NCBI GenBank assembly: GCA_032718565.1
Contig: JAVGVS010000019.1
Coordinates: forward strand, 1,305,146 to 1,369,145
Reading direction: 5' to 3'
DNA: 64,000 nt
Source of the DNA: Distichodus sexfasciatus
Taxonomy: Eukaryota; Chordata; Actinopteri; Characiformes; Distichodontidae
The position numbers and the translations under genes were made by a program. This document shows, piece by piece, positions 1-11,879 of this stretch. The first letter of the stretch is position 1; every line of letters starts with the position of its first letter. The notes below the pieces were generated by a model that saw nothing but the letters and a program-made list of their open reading frames with translations, had not been told where the DNA came from and made no database searches.

Positions 1-143
1 CAGTCACTTTTCCACAGGCGTTGCCGAAGCTGCCCACTGCTCCTTCTAACCCAAACCATTTTGTTGCAGTGTGTTCTGTGTGTGTCTGCTGTGATGTTTT
101 CACAATGACAAATAATCACCTACTAAATTCACTCACATTCACT
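1..143 (+). mobile_element. tRNA-derived SINE, family A, 3' part cut by window edge
   Basis: This is the 3' half of the commonest SINE here (family A). It carries the body motif around 'gctgcccactgctcctt' and the terminal block 'cacaatgacaaataatcac'. The same body and tail recur at 7944, 10362, 13940, 18842, 39202, 43240, 62269 and 63364. The 5' tRNA-like head would lie left of the window. The short reading frame across it is not a gene. Confidence 0.75.
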
Positions 144-249
144 TGTACTACAAGTACTACAAGTACTACAGGTTTGATCAGAGCTAAAAAACTTAAACAT
201 ACTAAACAGACGTTAAAAAATAAGGCTATCCAAGACTGACTTAAAATCA

Positions 250-428
250 ATTGGTTAGGATCATTGCCTCTGGGCCAAGGGTTTGTGGGTTTGAATCCTA
301 CCTCCAACACTACTCCTACCACTGAGTCCATAAGCAAGACCATTAACCTCAGGGTCTCTCAGGGAAACTGTCTCTGAAATTAGGAAATGGGAGTCGCTCT
401 GGATAAGAACGTGTATTTGTGTATGTTC
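250..428 (+). mobile_element. tRNA-derived SINE, family B, with LINE-type 3' tail
   Basis: A tRNA-like head has a B-box-like block 'gggtttgaatcct' near 288-300. A body follows with 'agcaagaccattaacct', then the tail 'gtcgctctggataagaac'. That tail matches the 3' end of the LINE fragment at about 12400 ('gtcgctctggataagag'), as expected of a SINE mobilised by a partner LINE. Related copies lie at 40400 and 60992. Confidence 0.7.
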
Positions 429-3400
429 TTCCAGCTTCTCTCATTAGGGATTGCAGAACAACTGGCTTGTAATCGATATTTTGAAACTGGCAAAAGGTTT
501 ACACAAGAGGCCCTTGTTCAAAATTGTTCAAAAAAATGTTTTATACTGACGAATACTTTCATGTTCATGTACTGTTCCCTTAAATTCATATTACTGCATG
601 TGTTGCCCTGTGACTCCATGTGTTTTCTTTAAATATTTTAAAATCACAAAGATTTGCAGTCTTTTATTAGAAAAAAGCTTGAAAAGTTGAGCATATTTAC
701 GTTAGTACAAATCTTGTTAGTGAACTTTGAGGGCAAAAAAAAAACCCAACCAAAAAACCCCTACAAATAGTAATTGCTTGTATATCATAATAGAGATCAA
801 ATGTTTAATTAATCATGATAATGATTTTAGGTAATATCGCTGAGCCCTGATAGACAGACACCATCAGCTAGGCACCAGCTGAGAGTAAAGGTGCTTAATT
901 TCTAGAATCATTCTGCCTGATTTCACATGCACTGATTTGTTAAGATGAACATCCAAACAGACAGATCCCCCCCTCTCTCTCTCTTTCTCTCTCCTCTTTC
1001 AGCGCTGACCTCCTGTGCTGAATCATTCTGGGCAATCAGGCGGGAAAAAGGCGACTTTTTCCACACGTAGACGTCAGGCTGACGGCGTCCGGCGGCCGAC
1101 AGGCGGCTTGGTGTGTCATGGCCCTGAGAGAGGACGAAGAGAAGTGAGGAGCTGGTGAAGCGTGTTCTCTTCATTTCTATGGCAACTAATCCCTGTCCAT
1201 CCCCATGGAGACATACACAATGGAGCACTGGGCAGCTGCAGCGGGGGGTTGTTGGTGAGAACTGGACGGAAAGGGGAGGGAGAGAGAGAGAGAGAGAGAA
1301 AGAGTGTACTGGGGGTGCTTGTCTTTATTTCTTAGTATGGCTGTAGAGTAGGGGATACTGGTAAACGAGAAAAGATCCCAACTGAGAACAATCTGTGCAA
1401 TTTGTGTGTGTGTGTGTGTGTCCATGTCCCCTACTGCTTAAACACAGTTAATCCTCTCCATCACCTCACGACCACTTAACACGAAACTCTTACACACATC
1501 AAAGTCATTCTGGGGGATACACTCTCAGCATTTCTATAAGTATGTAAATGCACTACATGACAAGATACAGACACAATGCAGAAAAACTGAAACGAGGGTC
1601 TTATCATTTCACTTTGTAATGCTTTGTAATTTGTGTAATTTCACTGACTGTGCACTGCCACCACTAGTGTGTTTGAAACACTGAAATGTCCAAAAGTGAA
1701 ATGTGTGGTTTTTACACTTCAAACAGTCTCCGCAGTCCCGTTAATTAAAATTAATTCTGGTTAAGAACATTACCATAGCATGACTTGCAGTATAATCAAA
1801 AGAAAGAAACTCTAAGACAATGTTTGAAAGAACATTAACTGAGCAAATGATTTGTTCTTTAGTTGTTCCTGGCTAATACAATAGTCTAAATGTAATTTTA
1901 TCAGCTTAAAAAATCATCAAAACAAGTTGTAAAGAGTCTAAAAAACCTTTACTCCTAAAATCACCACTTTTATAAGCATATGTAGACTCTGTAAGAATGC
2001 ATGTTCATTTAAACAATATGTAACAATTTGTCATAATTTCCCAGTTTTCTTACTGGTGCAAAAATATATTAATTGTAACAGAATACTAATATGATGTAAC
2101 CAGTCCTGGTTGCCTTTTGTTGGAAAACTGCTACACGTGATCATGTGTGTGGAAGAGAGAGAAAAAGAAGTGTGTGTGTGTGGGGTGGGGGTGGTGTGTG
2201 TTGCTTTGGATTACTCAGATTGCAAGTAGTAAACGTGATCAGAGGTGAAATCTTTATTATTCAGCTGTATGATGTCATAAACACCTCAGGGATCTCGTGT
2301 AGTGGTGTGCGTGTGTGTTTGCATTTATGAAAGTGTTTAAACTCATGCATGCCTAAGGGAGCTAAAACAACTCACTCTGCCCTCAGTGCTGGATGAGAGG
2401 TTGAGTGAATTTTAGGTGTGATGTTTGTGTTGGTGTGAGAGTGAAGGTGCTAAAGTGTAATTAGTGCAGGTTTGGAGTTTCGAGATGTAGTGTTTGTGAA
2501 ATAAGGAGCTATGTTAAGAAATCCACTCAGAAGACACTTTTAATTTAATTCATTCATTTTATCAAGATAAAACCAAAACCTCCCAAGTTTTTGGAATATT
2601 TGATTATAAAACAACTCTGTTTTCTGATTTTGCAAATGAAAAACATGCACACTCATATTTCACTTAGGTTTTTGAACATGAATGGCAAGCAGAACGGAAA
2701 AACAGATGAGAAACCCTCTTGCTGCCAAGGAACAAAATTAAGCTATCCATTCTTTTGAGCAGTAAAAAAAAGAACGGTATATATATTTTTTGATTGATCA
2801 CGTATAACAGTCAATCCCGGATAATATGCTAATTCCTACATATTGATATGACAATGAGCAGAACAAGCAACGCAACACACTACAACCCCAAAAGCAAATC
2901 ACACGATTCTACTCTTTAATTTCTTTAACAACACCAGCTCTCACTCGCAATCTCTGTGTTCCTGAATGTTTTAGTGTCACAGTCTTAGTGACTGTCACAA
3001 AATTACACAACTGTATTTAAAATAATAATTTTTGAGGTGTTATTTTAATAGTATTTTAATAATTAAGCATATACATATGGGTAATTATTACATTGTTTTA
3101 GTTATGAAACCAGTATTTAAGTCAAGTATTTCCTTAAGCAGAACAGTCTTGTATTCAGACATTTTTACAGCATTATTTTTTGTTAAAAAAGACTCCGAAA
3201 TTGTATCAGATTTGTAACGTATCAGCAGATATCCAAAATTACAGTATCAGTACCATCGTGCCATGTTTAATTGGGACTAGTGTTTCTGGTTTGGGATTGG
3301 GTACTGGTGGCCGTGTGTATGGGTTCTGAGTGGGTGGATGCCGTAGTAGTAAGATCATCCATGAGTGTCTAAGGTGTCCTCACCTTGCGGGCCTGAGTGG

Positions 3401-3770
3401 GTGGATTGGAGGCGGTGTGTGATCGCTGGGCTCAGTACGAGGCTGACAGGTGAAAAGAGAGAAGCTTTTAAGAGCTCCGGTTTCTGAGGTGGCCAACTCC
3501 GACTCTCCACTCCTCCCCCATCATCTATTGTTTCTATTAGGCCTGTAATACTCCCATCACCCACCTGTCACCTGTACACACATGCACACGCATACACACA
3601 AAAGATGCAGAAGAGGTTTGTTGAAATGATGCCACATAAGAAACAGTTGTTTTCGAAATGATATAAACAGATGGTTCTTACATACTCTCCCAGCTGAGCT
3701 GTAATTTTATGTTGTAGTTGGAGCATTTTTGAAGGAAAAAATGCAATACCTTGATTATATTAATACGTAA
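429..3770. other. Non-genic, AT-rich stretch
   Basis: I see no coding exon here: short open frames are interrupted, lack plausible splice sites and encode low-complexity peptides. There are simple repeats, (GA)n near 1280-1300 and (TG)n near 1400 and 2170. Two GC-richer islands, about 1000-1260 and about 3355-3570, stand out from the background and could be regulatory, but nothing identifies them. Confidence 0.5.
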
Positions 3771-4061
3771 TGAATGTACAATCTATAGCTGTATTTTTTT
3801 TACTTGAATTTGCACAGATGCAAGCCATGTTTTTTGACCGAAGCAACCAAACTAAAATGACCAGAATGAGTATCTAACATAAAGTGAGGAATGGATGTGG
3901 ATCAGAATTTTATTCCACATGTGATCTTTAAACCTTGATCCCACAGACTAACATAGAATTTGAAGGCGCAATCGTGTGCATTTGGATTGAGCTCCAAAAT
4001 TTTGACACTGATCAGCAGCAGTATTTTGTCTAGATTAGAGGCATAGTTCTGCCTGAAGACA

Positions 4062-4145
4062 CATTTAACCCAATGACCCATGAACTAGGCATCTTTAGAT
4101 CTTCAGTCTAATGCTCTCCCAAGTCAGCTATCAGAGTAGATATAA
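4062..4145 (-). pseudogene. tRNA-Phe-like relic 1
   Basis: Read on the minus strand, this has an A-box arm like tRNA-Phe ('tagctgacttgggagagc') followed by an anticodon-arm block 'ttagactgaagatctaaag' with GAA in the anticodon position. The T arm/B box is decayed (no clean GGTTCGAATCC) and the acceptor stem does not pair. It is therefore a tRNA pseudogene or the head of an old tRNA-Phe-derived SINE, not a working tRNA. Confidence 0.65.
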
Positions 4146-4360
4146 ATCATAAACCGCTATGCATTAGGCAGCCAAGACTCAACAAGTGCTGTGTGGCTTA
4201 CATAGTGAAAACAGTTTATGTTGGTGCTGAAAACTTTTGGATAGGAAAATGTTTCAGCAACTTGACTGTACTTATTAAATGTAGGATCTACTGCTCATTC
4301 ATTCATTCATTTGACAGTCTTTTGTCTAGGAAACAGGGATAGTTGTGCCTGTAAACACAT

Positions 4361-4430
4361 TTAACCCAAAAGAACCAAGCACCTTTAGATCTTCAGTATA
4401 ATGCTCTCCCACATGAGCTAGCTGACAGCG
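4361..4430 (-). pseudogene. tRNA-Phe-like relic 2
   Basis: This is the second minus-strand copy of the relic at 4062-4145. It has 'gctcatgtgggagagc' followed by 'actgaagatctaaaggt', so the D arm and the GAA anticodon loop of tRNA-Phe are recognisable. The B-box region ('ggttcttttgggtt') is degenerate. The sequence after it ('ttaaatgtgtttac') is shared with relic 1, so both come from one repeat family. Confidence 0.65.
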
Positions 4431-4859
4431 CTCAAAGAGGAAATAAACCATAAATCGCTAAGCATGAGAATAATCCAGGGCTGCTGTAGCGCACACACTG
4501 GTGCCAGAAATGGATAATAAGGAGTTATGTCTTGACAGTATTTAATGAATTTTTATTTAATTTTTTTAACTTTAATTTACATAGACACAGTGAACGCATT
4601 TTGACCATGAGGCTGTGTCTGATTTAACTTGGAGAACGAATGTCCAAGATAATTTAATCCCATGTGTGATCTCTGACTTTCATGCTAAGTAAATAATAGA
4701 GTAGAATTTGAAGATGCAGTCATGTGCATCTGAACTGAGATCCAAAGTCATATTTAACGTGTAAATATGATTTGACAACTAACCCTGCCAACTGACTGAT
4801 CAGCAGACATTGTCATTGGTCTAGATTAGAGAACACATCTAACCCACTGATTTAAAGAG

Positions 4860-7287
4860 TATGTCTGATGTCACATCTTAATACATTAAATATGTTTGTG
4901 ATTGTGTAACATGTTGTCAGTCCTAGTACTTATCAAACCTTTATTTAGCCGTAGTTCAGTCACTTATGATTAAGACTGCAGCAGCACTCTGGATTCATTC
5001 TGAGACAGTGAACACATGGAATGTTGTAGTTTTAACACACCTGATTAAACTCACTGAGCCAAATGTAGAACTGAAAAGATGAAATAGGTATTACAAAGCA
5101 ACTGAAGATTTCATCAGGTCTGCTTGTGTGCCAGCTATATCACCGCAGAGTGAAATGTAGCGTGTATGTGTGTGAGACCATTTCAGATCCGCAGATTGAT
5201 AAATTCCAGTGGCTGCTGCTCATAAAGCCTGGGTTTGAGACTGATGACACTCTCACTCTGCACCAGAATGTGTACTGAACAGAGCCAGAAAGACCATGTG
5301 ACTGGATGCAGAGTGATGAAGTCAATGTGGTTTTACCCAATACCTGCAACCAACCTTAATAAACTCAAGTATTATTAAATATTATTTGAAAAGTCGTAAC
5401 ATTGAGAATATTGCAAACCACTTCTGTCTTATTATTTCCTCTTTAAAGCTTTTTTGTTTAAATGAGGAGAGTGCGACCTGCAGTTAATGGTACCAGTCAC
5501 GCTCCTTTGGATTCATGGTCATTAATGTTTGCAGTAATGTCTGAATTTAAATAATGTCTGAGTCGAATCCCAGAAGAAAACAAGCCTCTTAGGTAATATT
5601 ATACAGAATACACCAAATTCTAGAGCAAATTAAGGAAAGCTGGTAATATTCTATTATAATACTTCTTTTAGATCAATGATTATGTATGTAACTTTGAATT
5701 GTTGCTACATGTGTTCAGTATAGTATTGTTGTAGTGACTACTTCATTTTTTATATGAATTCTTGTCCTTTAAACACCACCGAAAAAACAACAACAAAAAC
5801 AAAACACCACAGTCTTATTGTCTCTTGACATGTTTGCATCCAGCACTAATGGAGACTAAATCCTCACAGTGATGCTGAAAGTGGTGATGGTAAAAAAAAA
5901 ATCCAGATTGGCGCTGATCTCCAGTACAAGCCCTGTCATCTGCTGATATGGAGGAGGGTGTGATTGCTAAGATTAAGGGAGATTAAGGCAGATGTGTCTG
6001 AGGTGGTGAAGGATGAGAATGGATGTAGTTGCGAAGTTCAAACTCAAGCTTAATTCAAGATAAACAGAAACAAAACAGAAACCAAAGCAACCACAAAAAC
6101 ACCTCCCTGGCAGACAACAGATACAAGAAAAACACGCAAGAGAGAGACAGGCTTACTGTAAATACACTGAAAACACAGGTGTAGCACATTAGAATGACTA
6201 CCAACAACTAGGACTGGGGACGCTTGGCCTCTGGTGGCTGAAAGTTGGATATGTTTTTTGTTGCGTGACTTATATGAGTTATGAAGAAAATGTGTATTTT
6301 TAAGATGTTCCCCATGTCAGTTATTATTTTGAATTGGGCGAACTTTGACAAAGTTCATTAACCTAAAAATGATGTTGCTTATTTTCCTTAATTTTTCATT
6401 TACAGTTTAACAGTCTATGAAAAATGAACCGCAGTAAAACAGCAAACGCTGGGTTTATATGGACGTTTCCGTGCTTCATTCTTCACTGTTGCACCACAGT
6501 ACAGAGACCTAGCAGCCTTTAACCTTAATCAGCCTCTGTCCAATGCGTGTGTGTATGTGTGTGTGTGTGTGTGTGTGTGCAGCTGTTTGGCTGGGCCGTG
6601 TCTCAGAGGTGCTGACACAAACACAGTTCTCAGTTGGAGAGGGAAGGGGTTGATGCTCCAAATAAGGGGTGAGGTTGTTTGCAAGCCTTCGAGATCTTTT
6701 GCCAGAAATCTCCTTAGAGCATTAGGACACCTCCTTTACCTCTCTCTTCCTCTCTTTCACTGCCTCTCACTCTCTATCTGTCTCTCTTTCTTGATGAGAC
6801 AGCTTGGAAGGGGGTTTTAGTCTCCCTCGTTTCTCTCTAACTGTGTGTGTGATAGATAGACAGAGAGAGAGAGAGTTCCTGGGAATCTGGCATGCAAGTG
6901 AATTCCATGTGTCTCGGTGGAATGATGGACCCATTAGTTTTTTTTGGCACTGCATCTCTCTCTCACATACAGAAGAACACACACACACTTAGAGGGAGAG
7001 AGAGACCCTATGACATGTACACATACAAACATACAATACTAAATACACAACACACACTAAAACCCACATTATAGCATAGACAAAGTATGGCATTGCAAAA
7101 CAGACATAACACATCATACAACAATACACACATATAATAAGCCGATACTGTAAAACCAATACTCAACCCTGCGAAATTAATTATCATTAAGGTGACTGAG
7201 TGGCTAAAGACATGAAGCATGTGCTAAAAAGGCATTAATGTAATTAATGTTAAACCACAGTAAAAACATAACATTTGGCAGTTGTTT
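4860..7287. other. Non-genic stretch with microsatellites
   Basis: No gene seen. Contents are AT-rich unique sequence, (TG)n at about 6550-6580, and CT/GA-rich blocks at about 6740-6870 and 6955-7010. Open frames over these blocks are repeat artefacts. Confidence 0.5.
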
Positions 7288-7697
7288 TGAAATGAATGAC
7301 CGAGTGAATAACTGACTGAATTAATTCATTCATTATCTGAACTGCTTAATCCGTATCAGGGTCATGGTGATCGGAGCCTATCCCAGAACTACAAGCAGGA
7401 GGTGGGGACCAACCCTGGTCAGGCGCCACCACACGGCAGGGCACACCCTCTCACACAAACACACTCACATTCACACCTATGGGGGCAATTTAAGATAACC
7501 AATCAACCTAAAATGCATGCTTTGGGACTGATGGAGGAAACTGGAGCAGCTGGAGAGAGCCCACATGAACATGGGAAGAGTGCACAAACTCCACACAAAG
7601 AGATCCCATGGCCGACCTGGGGATCGAACCCAGGACCTTCTCGCTGTGAGGTGACGGCGCTAATCACCGGACCGCCGTGCAGCCCTGAAATGAATGA
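7288..7697 (-). mobile_element. tRNA-derived SINE-like repeat, family C, with 12-bp target duplication
   Basis: The element occupies 7300-7685 in antisense orientation. Read on the minus strand it starts with a tRNA-like head: an A-box-like 'ggtgattagcgccgtc' and a B-box 'gggttcgatcccc'. The body includes 'tgtggagtttg' and a region corresponding to 'gcctatccca'. It is flanked by perfect 12-bp direct repeats, TGAAATGAATGA, at 7288-7299 and 7686-7697, the expected target-site duplication of retroposition. This is a widespread type of fish repeat. A fragment recurs at 63612-63698. Confidence 0.8.
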
Positions 7698-7943
7698 AAT
7701 GAAACTATATGATTAAAAATATTTAATGATCTAATAAAAAGCACCTTGGCAGTTTGGATACTTAGTTTATAACACTCTCATGATATTTTGGATCTTCTTT
7801 TGTGGCGATACTCTTCTACGATATTCTCATGCTCATCCAAAACACCATAATTATACCACCATGGTAACAACATGGCTTACTGGATGATGATATACTGAAG
7901 CAGGCTGTGAGTAATGATAAATAATGTCACCTCTGTAATGATC

Positions 7944-8164
7944 AGTTGGTAGCGTAACAGTTAGAGAGTTGGACCTGTGATCGGACGGTGGCCGGTTCAA
8001 GTCCCGGACTGGTAAAGGTACCACTTAGGTACTCATGAGTCAGGTACCATACCCAAGCACTGCTCCCCAGTCATGCCAAAAAAGCTGCACACTGCTCTTT
8101 CACGGATGGGTCACATTTCGTTGTGTTGCACTGGGTGCTGTGCTGTGTTCACAATGGCAAATAA
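7944..8164 (+). mobile_element. tRNA-derived SINE, family A, near full length
   Basis: This is the clearest full copy of family A. The tRNA-like head has 'ttggtagcgtaacag' as an A-box region and a good Pol III B box, 'ggttcaagtcc'. The conserved core 'ggtactcatgagtcaggtac' and 'ccaagcactgctcccc' follows, then the body 'cacggatgggtcacattt' and the 3' tail 'cacaatggcaaataat'. Confidence 0.85.
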
Positions 8165-9615
8165 TTACTCATTTAAATTCACTCATAGAAATCACATGGT
8201 ATTATTTCAGCCTAACACAGAACAATACATCACAACTGAGATTTCACCACAGATCATGCCATTGTAACACAACTTTGGATGCTCTATAACCTTTCTAAAA
8301 CAGTTTATATTTTATAATGTTGTAAGTGATATTATTTAACATTAATACAAATATGCAGTTTCCACTGTAATGTTCATGAAACTTCACTTATTAATACCTT
8401 ATGACATGCTGAAGTATGTTTACTTCTGTCATTAAGCTGTACAGGTGTTCAAGACAGATTGCAATATCGCACAGTAGCAATTTGTGTGTGTGTGTGTGTG
8501 TGTGTGTTTGGTTCTGTAATACAGGCAGCAAAAACAAATGCAAAACAGCTGCCAACGCATTGCTTTTATGTAGACGCCGGCTGACAGTTTACATTCAACA
8601 AAGATTAGATCTGATCGTCCTCCTTCTCCCTCTCATTTTATCTCTTCTTTTTGTGCTGTTGAGGCAAAGGGTCAGTTAAATGTGTGTGTGTGTGTGTGTG
8701 TGACTCCATGTCTCTCTTGTCAGACTGTGTAGAAATCAGTCAGCAGCTTCCTTCACAGATTATTTTCATCCCCACCTCTCCCTCCCTCTCTGTGAAAACA
8801 AATTTAAACATTTGAACATTCTTCTACTCTGCTATCTGTTTCCTCATCGTAATGTTCAACAGAACTAACTGTCAATCAACACACACACACACACACACAC
8901 ACTCAGTAAGCCTGGCATTACTGCTCTAAATGGCAGAATGCCAGAGTCAGTCTACTTTAAACATGGACATCTTACAGCTGCAAACTGACTCCCTCTCTCT
9001 CTCTCTCTGCTCCCTCACACACGCACACACACACACTCACACACAACCACACACAAACAGGACATATGCAACCAATCTCAGCCAGACCACAACACACTGA
9101 ACAAATCACCCCACACACACACACGGACAGATGAACTGCAGCTCTTGTAACAAGAGTCTAATTTATGAGAACCTGTAATTCTGCTAATGTTCCCTCTCTC
9201 TCTGTTTCTTTATTTCTGTGTAATCTGCAAACCTGTGCGGGAGAGAAACTTTACCAGGTTTCATAAGGTTGTGTAGATTTCACAGTGATTTACTGCCTAA
9301 ACAGAACATCTATAAAAACGCTGTGTGTGTGTGTGTATGTGTGTAGATGTCAACTTACTGAGTAACCATGACAGTTAAATCTGAAGATGTTCATAAATCA
9401 CACATATACACACATTTCTCAGTATTACTGTTGATGTAGCCAGTAGCACCCTAAAGCTGTCTCTGATTTCTGTGTGTGTGTGTGTGAGTGTGTGAGAGTG
9501 AGAGAGAGTGAGAGTGAAGATCAAAGCACATCGCTCTCTGATCACTTTCCCATCCTGACCTTCTCACCGCTTCAGGTGACTCGTTTTGCACACTGTGTGG
9601 AACGGAACACTATTC

Positions 9616-9646
<31 letters not shown>

Positions 9647-9767
9647 AACACAAACACACCACAAATCTCCTTGCAATGTGGGGCCTTCTCTTTAGGTTAA
9701 ATGGAGCACACTAATTCTCTGCCCTCCCCTCACACCTGCTCTGGTTAAGTAGCTGTTTTGTGTATGT

Positions 9768-9811
<44 letters not shown>

Positions 9812-10361
9812 GCTGCATTAAAACCCTTTATGATGGCATAAAACATTCTGACATGAGCCCAAACATGACAATTTTATACTGAGGTTACGGTTAAAGTTAC
9901 ATATAGTGGCACTAAGCTGCACAAATGCAGACTGGAAATATCACACGTAGATAGTATTAAAATGTGTGTGTGTGCGTGTGTGTGTATATATATATTTAGC
10001 TGTGGGCAGTGTATCAGCCCTGTGTAGAGGTTTCATGTTGCGGTGGGAGCGAAAAAGCGGCACATTAAGGAGTGTGTGTGTGTGTGTGAGGGAGAGAGAG
10101 CATAGTGAAGTTCTCCTGAAGGTCTTAAGGCAGCTGCTTGGCTCTTACACATTGAGCTGTTACTGGGTTGCCAGTGGCAACAGAGAGCCACAACAATGTT
10201 GTATTGTTGTTGTTGAGATGCAAGTGACTATTTTAGTGTGTTTGCTTGAAGAAGAAAACTTTGATGCATATGTTACAGGTTTCTGTGTTTCGGGGGCCTT
10301 CTGATTCCCTCTCCCTAGATGACTTCCCCAAATTCAGTGTGTCTTTAAAGTGTAATTTTTT
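8165..10361. repeat. Non-genic stretch rich in (TG)n/(CA)n
   Basis: No gene seen. There are many dinucleotide runs: (GT)n at about 8482-8508 and 8681-8702, (AC)n at about 8880-8902, (GT)n at about 9770-9806, the longest here, and (TG)n at about 9962-9985. Purine/pyrimidine mirror tracts occur near 8993-9010 and 9488-9515. Confidence 0.7.
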
Positions 10362-10572
10362 TTTGAACACACCACAGCACACAGTGCACCACAATGAAAG
10401 GTGACCTCTGCATTTGATCCATCTGTGAAGGAGCAGTGGGCAGTTAACTTGGCCAGTGCTCAGTACCTTGCTCATGACTACCTCAGTGGTACCTTTACCC
10501 TTCCAGGATTGGAACCGCGACTTTCCGATCACATGGCGAACGCCTTAACCTTTGCTGTACCAACTTTCAGGC
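10362..10572 (-). mobile_element. tRNA-derived SINE, family A, antisense
   Basis: Antisense family A copy. Left to right it shows the tail complement 'gaacacaccacagcacac', the body 'cctctgcatttgatcc', the core 'ggtaccttgctcatgac'-like block, and a tRNA-like head with B-box complement 'ggattggaacc'. Confidence 0.8.
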
Positions 10573-10813
10573 CACAAATGATACATGCTTGTGTGCAAGA
10601 GCAGAACTCGGTCGATTGCTTAGCCATTGAGTGTCAGACAGTTGCTGAGGGTCTATTTCACATTTACCCTAGGCTTCATTAATCTGTAAGATTTCTTGAA
10701 AAACATCAGAGCATTTTGTAAAAGATTAAGGACATATAGCTTTTAAATCTAAGAGACAGAAATTCAAGTTATCAGTAAACACCTTTACTTTTCCTTCTCT
10801 CAAAGTACGCAAA

Positions 10814-11467
10814 GGTACTACCAGTGTTGGGAAGGTTACTTTTAAAATGTATTCCACTACAGGTTACAGAATACATGACCCAAAATGTAGTTTGTAACGT
10901 ATTCCGTTAAGTTACTCAATGTGAGTAACGTATTCTGAATGCTTTGGATTACTTAATATACTGTCATGCTTTTTACAACTACATGAATGTAGCAATCACA
11001 TCCTGCAAATTCTTGTTTGTTTTTCTCTACCAATTGGCTGTTAAGCCCAAATCTCCCTGAATAGAAAATATATTTACTCTAAAGGAGCAAACACGAAATT
11101 TCCAAGTAAGAAATGCATTCCTGCCCGGGCACTGCTGGCTCCGTTGTGCTGGCTCCGGGTCCATTGTGTAACTGATGCCACCAACATTAACAGGACACTT
11201 ACATTAGAGCCTCTTATTGCGTGTTTTGTTTGGGTTTCCGGCAATGCGTGGAATTACCAAAATTAGAGAGGGGATAGAGAGGGGATAGCCTCACATGTGA
11301 AACAGGAAAAGACTGCTGTGTAATCCATTTATTTCAACAAAGTAACTGTATTCTAATTATCACCTATTTGAACGGTAACTGTAACGGAATACAGTTACTC
11401 ATATTTTGTATTCTAAATACGTAACGCCGGTACATGTATTCCGTTCCTCTCCAACACTGGGTACTAC
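10814..11467. mobile_element. Non-autonomous hAT-like DNA transposon, 638 bp, with 8-bp target duplication
   Basis: The element spans 10822-11459. It begins CAGTGTTGGGAAGG and ends with the complement of CAGTGTTGGAGAGG. The termini are inverted repeats: the outer 9 bp match perfectly, and similarity continues inward through 'gtattcc', 'gtaacg' and related blocks. It is flanked by a perfect 8-bp duplication, GGTACTAC, at 10814-10821 and 11460-11467. An 8-bp duplication with CAGTGTTGG-type ends points to the hAT superfamily. I see no transposase frame, so it must be mobilised in trans. The short interior frames are not coding. Confidence 0.85.
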
Positions 11468-11879
11468 ACATTCGAATCTCCTTCGAATAACAAATAACAT
11501 GCAAAATGCAAAAATACCTTGCATTCATTAAACCACATCCAACAACAGTTAACCACAGTGCTACCTGATTTATTAGATATCACGAGTTTAGCAAAACAAC
11601 ACTGAAGGCTAAAACATTCTGCCACAGACAATACGACTTTCCCTCAGAATTAAACATATACTGAAAAGCATTAAGTTTTGGGTTGGAATATTTATTTTTC
11701 TACATTTTGTCACCAGTTTTCTTTATCACAGCACAAACACACATTGTTCAAAATATTGGTCATCAGTCTCTTTGATTAGTAAGACCCCCCCCATCAATCA
11801 ATGGCTAGTTCTTTTTTAATCCATGGACCACTCTCAGTAAGAACAGGTTTACAGCGTTTCTAAATTCACACACACCACA

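Larger units (their letters stand above)
3780..4860. repeat. Diverged direct duplication, unit about 750 bp
   Basis: Several blocks recur in the same order and orientation about 740-780 bp apart. Examples are 'catgtgatctttaaacc' near 3917 against 'catgtgtgatctctgac' near 4662, and 'gaatttgaaggcgcaatcg' near 3956 against 'gaatttgaagatgcagtca' near 4705. A further block, 'gtctagattagag', occurs near 4029 and 4819. Divergence is high, so this is old. The unit includes the tRNA-Phe-like relics listed separately. Confidence 0.6.

Noticed and set aside
387..632. Open reading frame of about 80 codons
   Set aside because: It starts inside a SINE tail and has no similarity, splice context or composition suggesting a gene.
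923..1425. Overlapping frames on both strands around the GC-rich island
   Set aside because: They owe their length to GA/CT repeats and GC content; the peptides are low complexity and no family is recognisable.
4062..4430. Functional tRNA-Phe genes
   Set aside because: T arm and acceptor stem are degraded and no clean B box is present.
8880..9130. Clustered CA repeats as a CRISPR-like array
   Set aside because: They are simple dinucleotide microsatellites in a vertebrate genome with no spacer-repeat structure.
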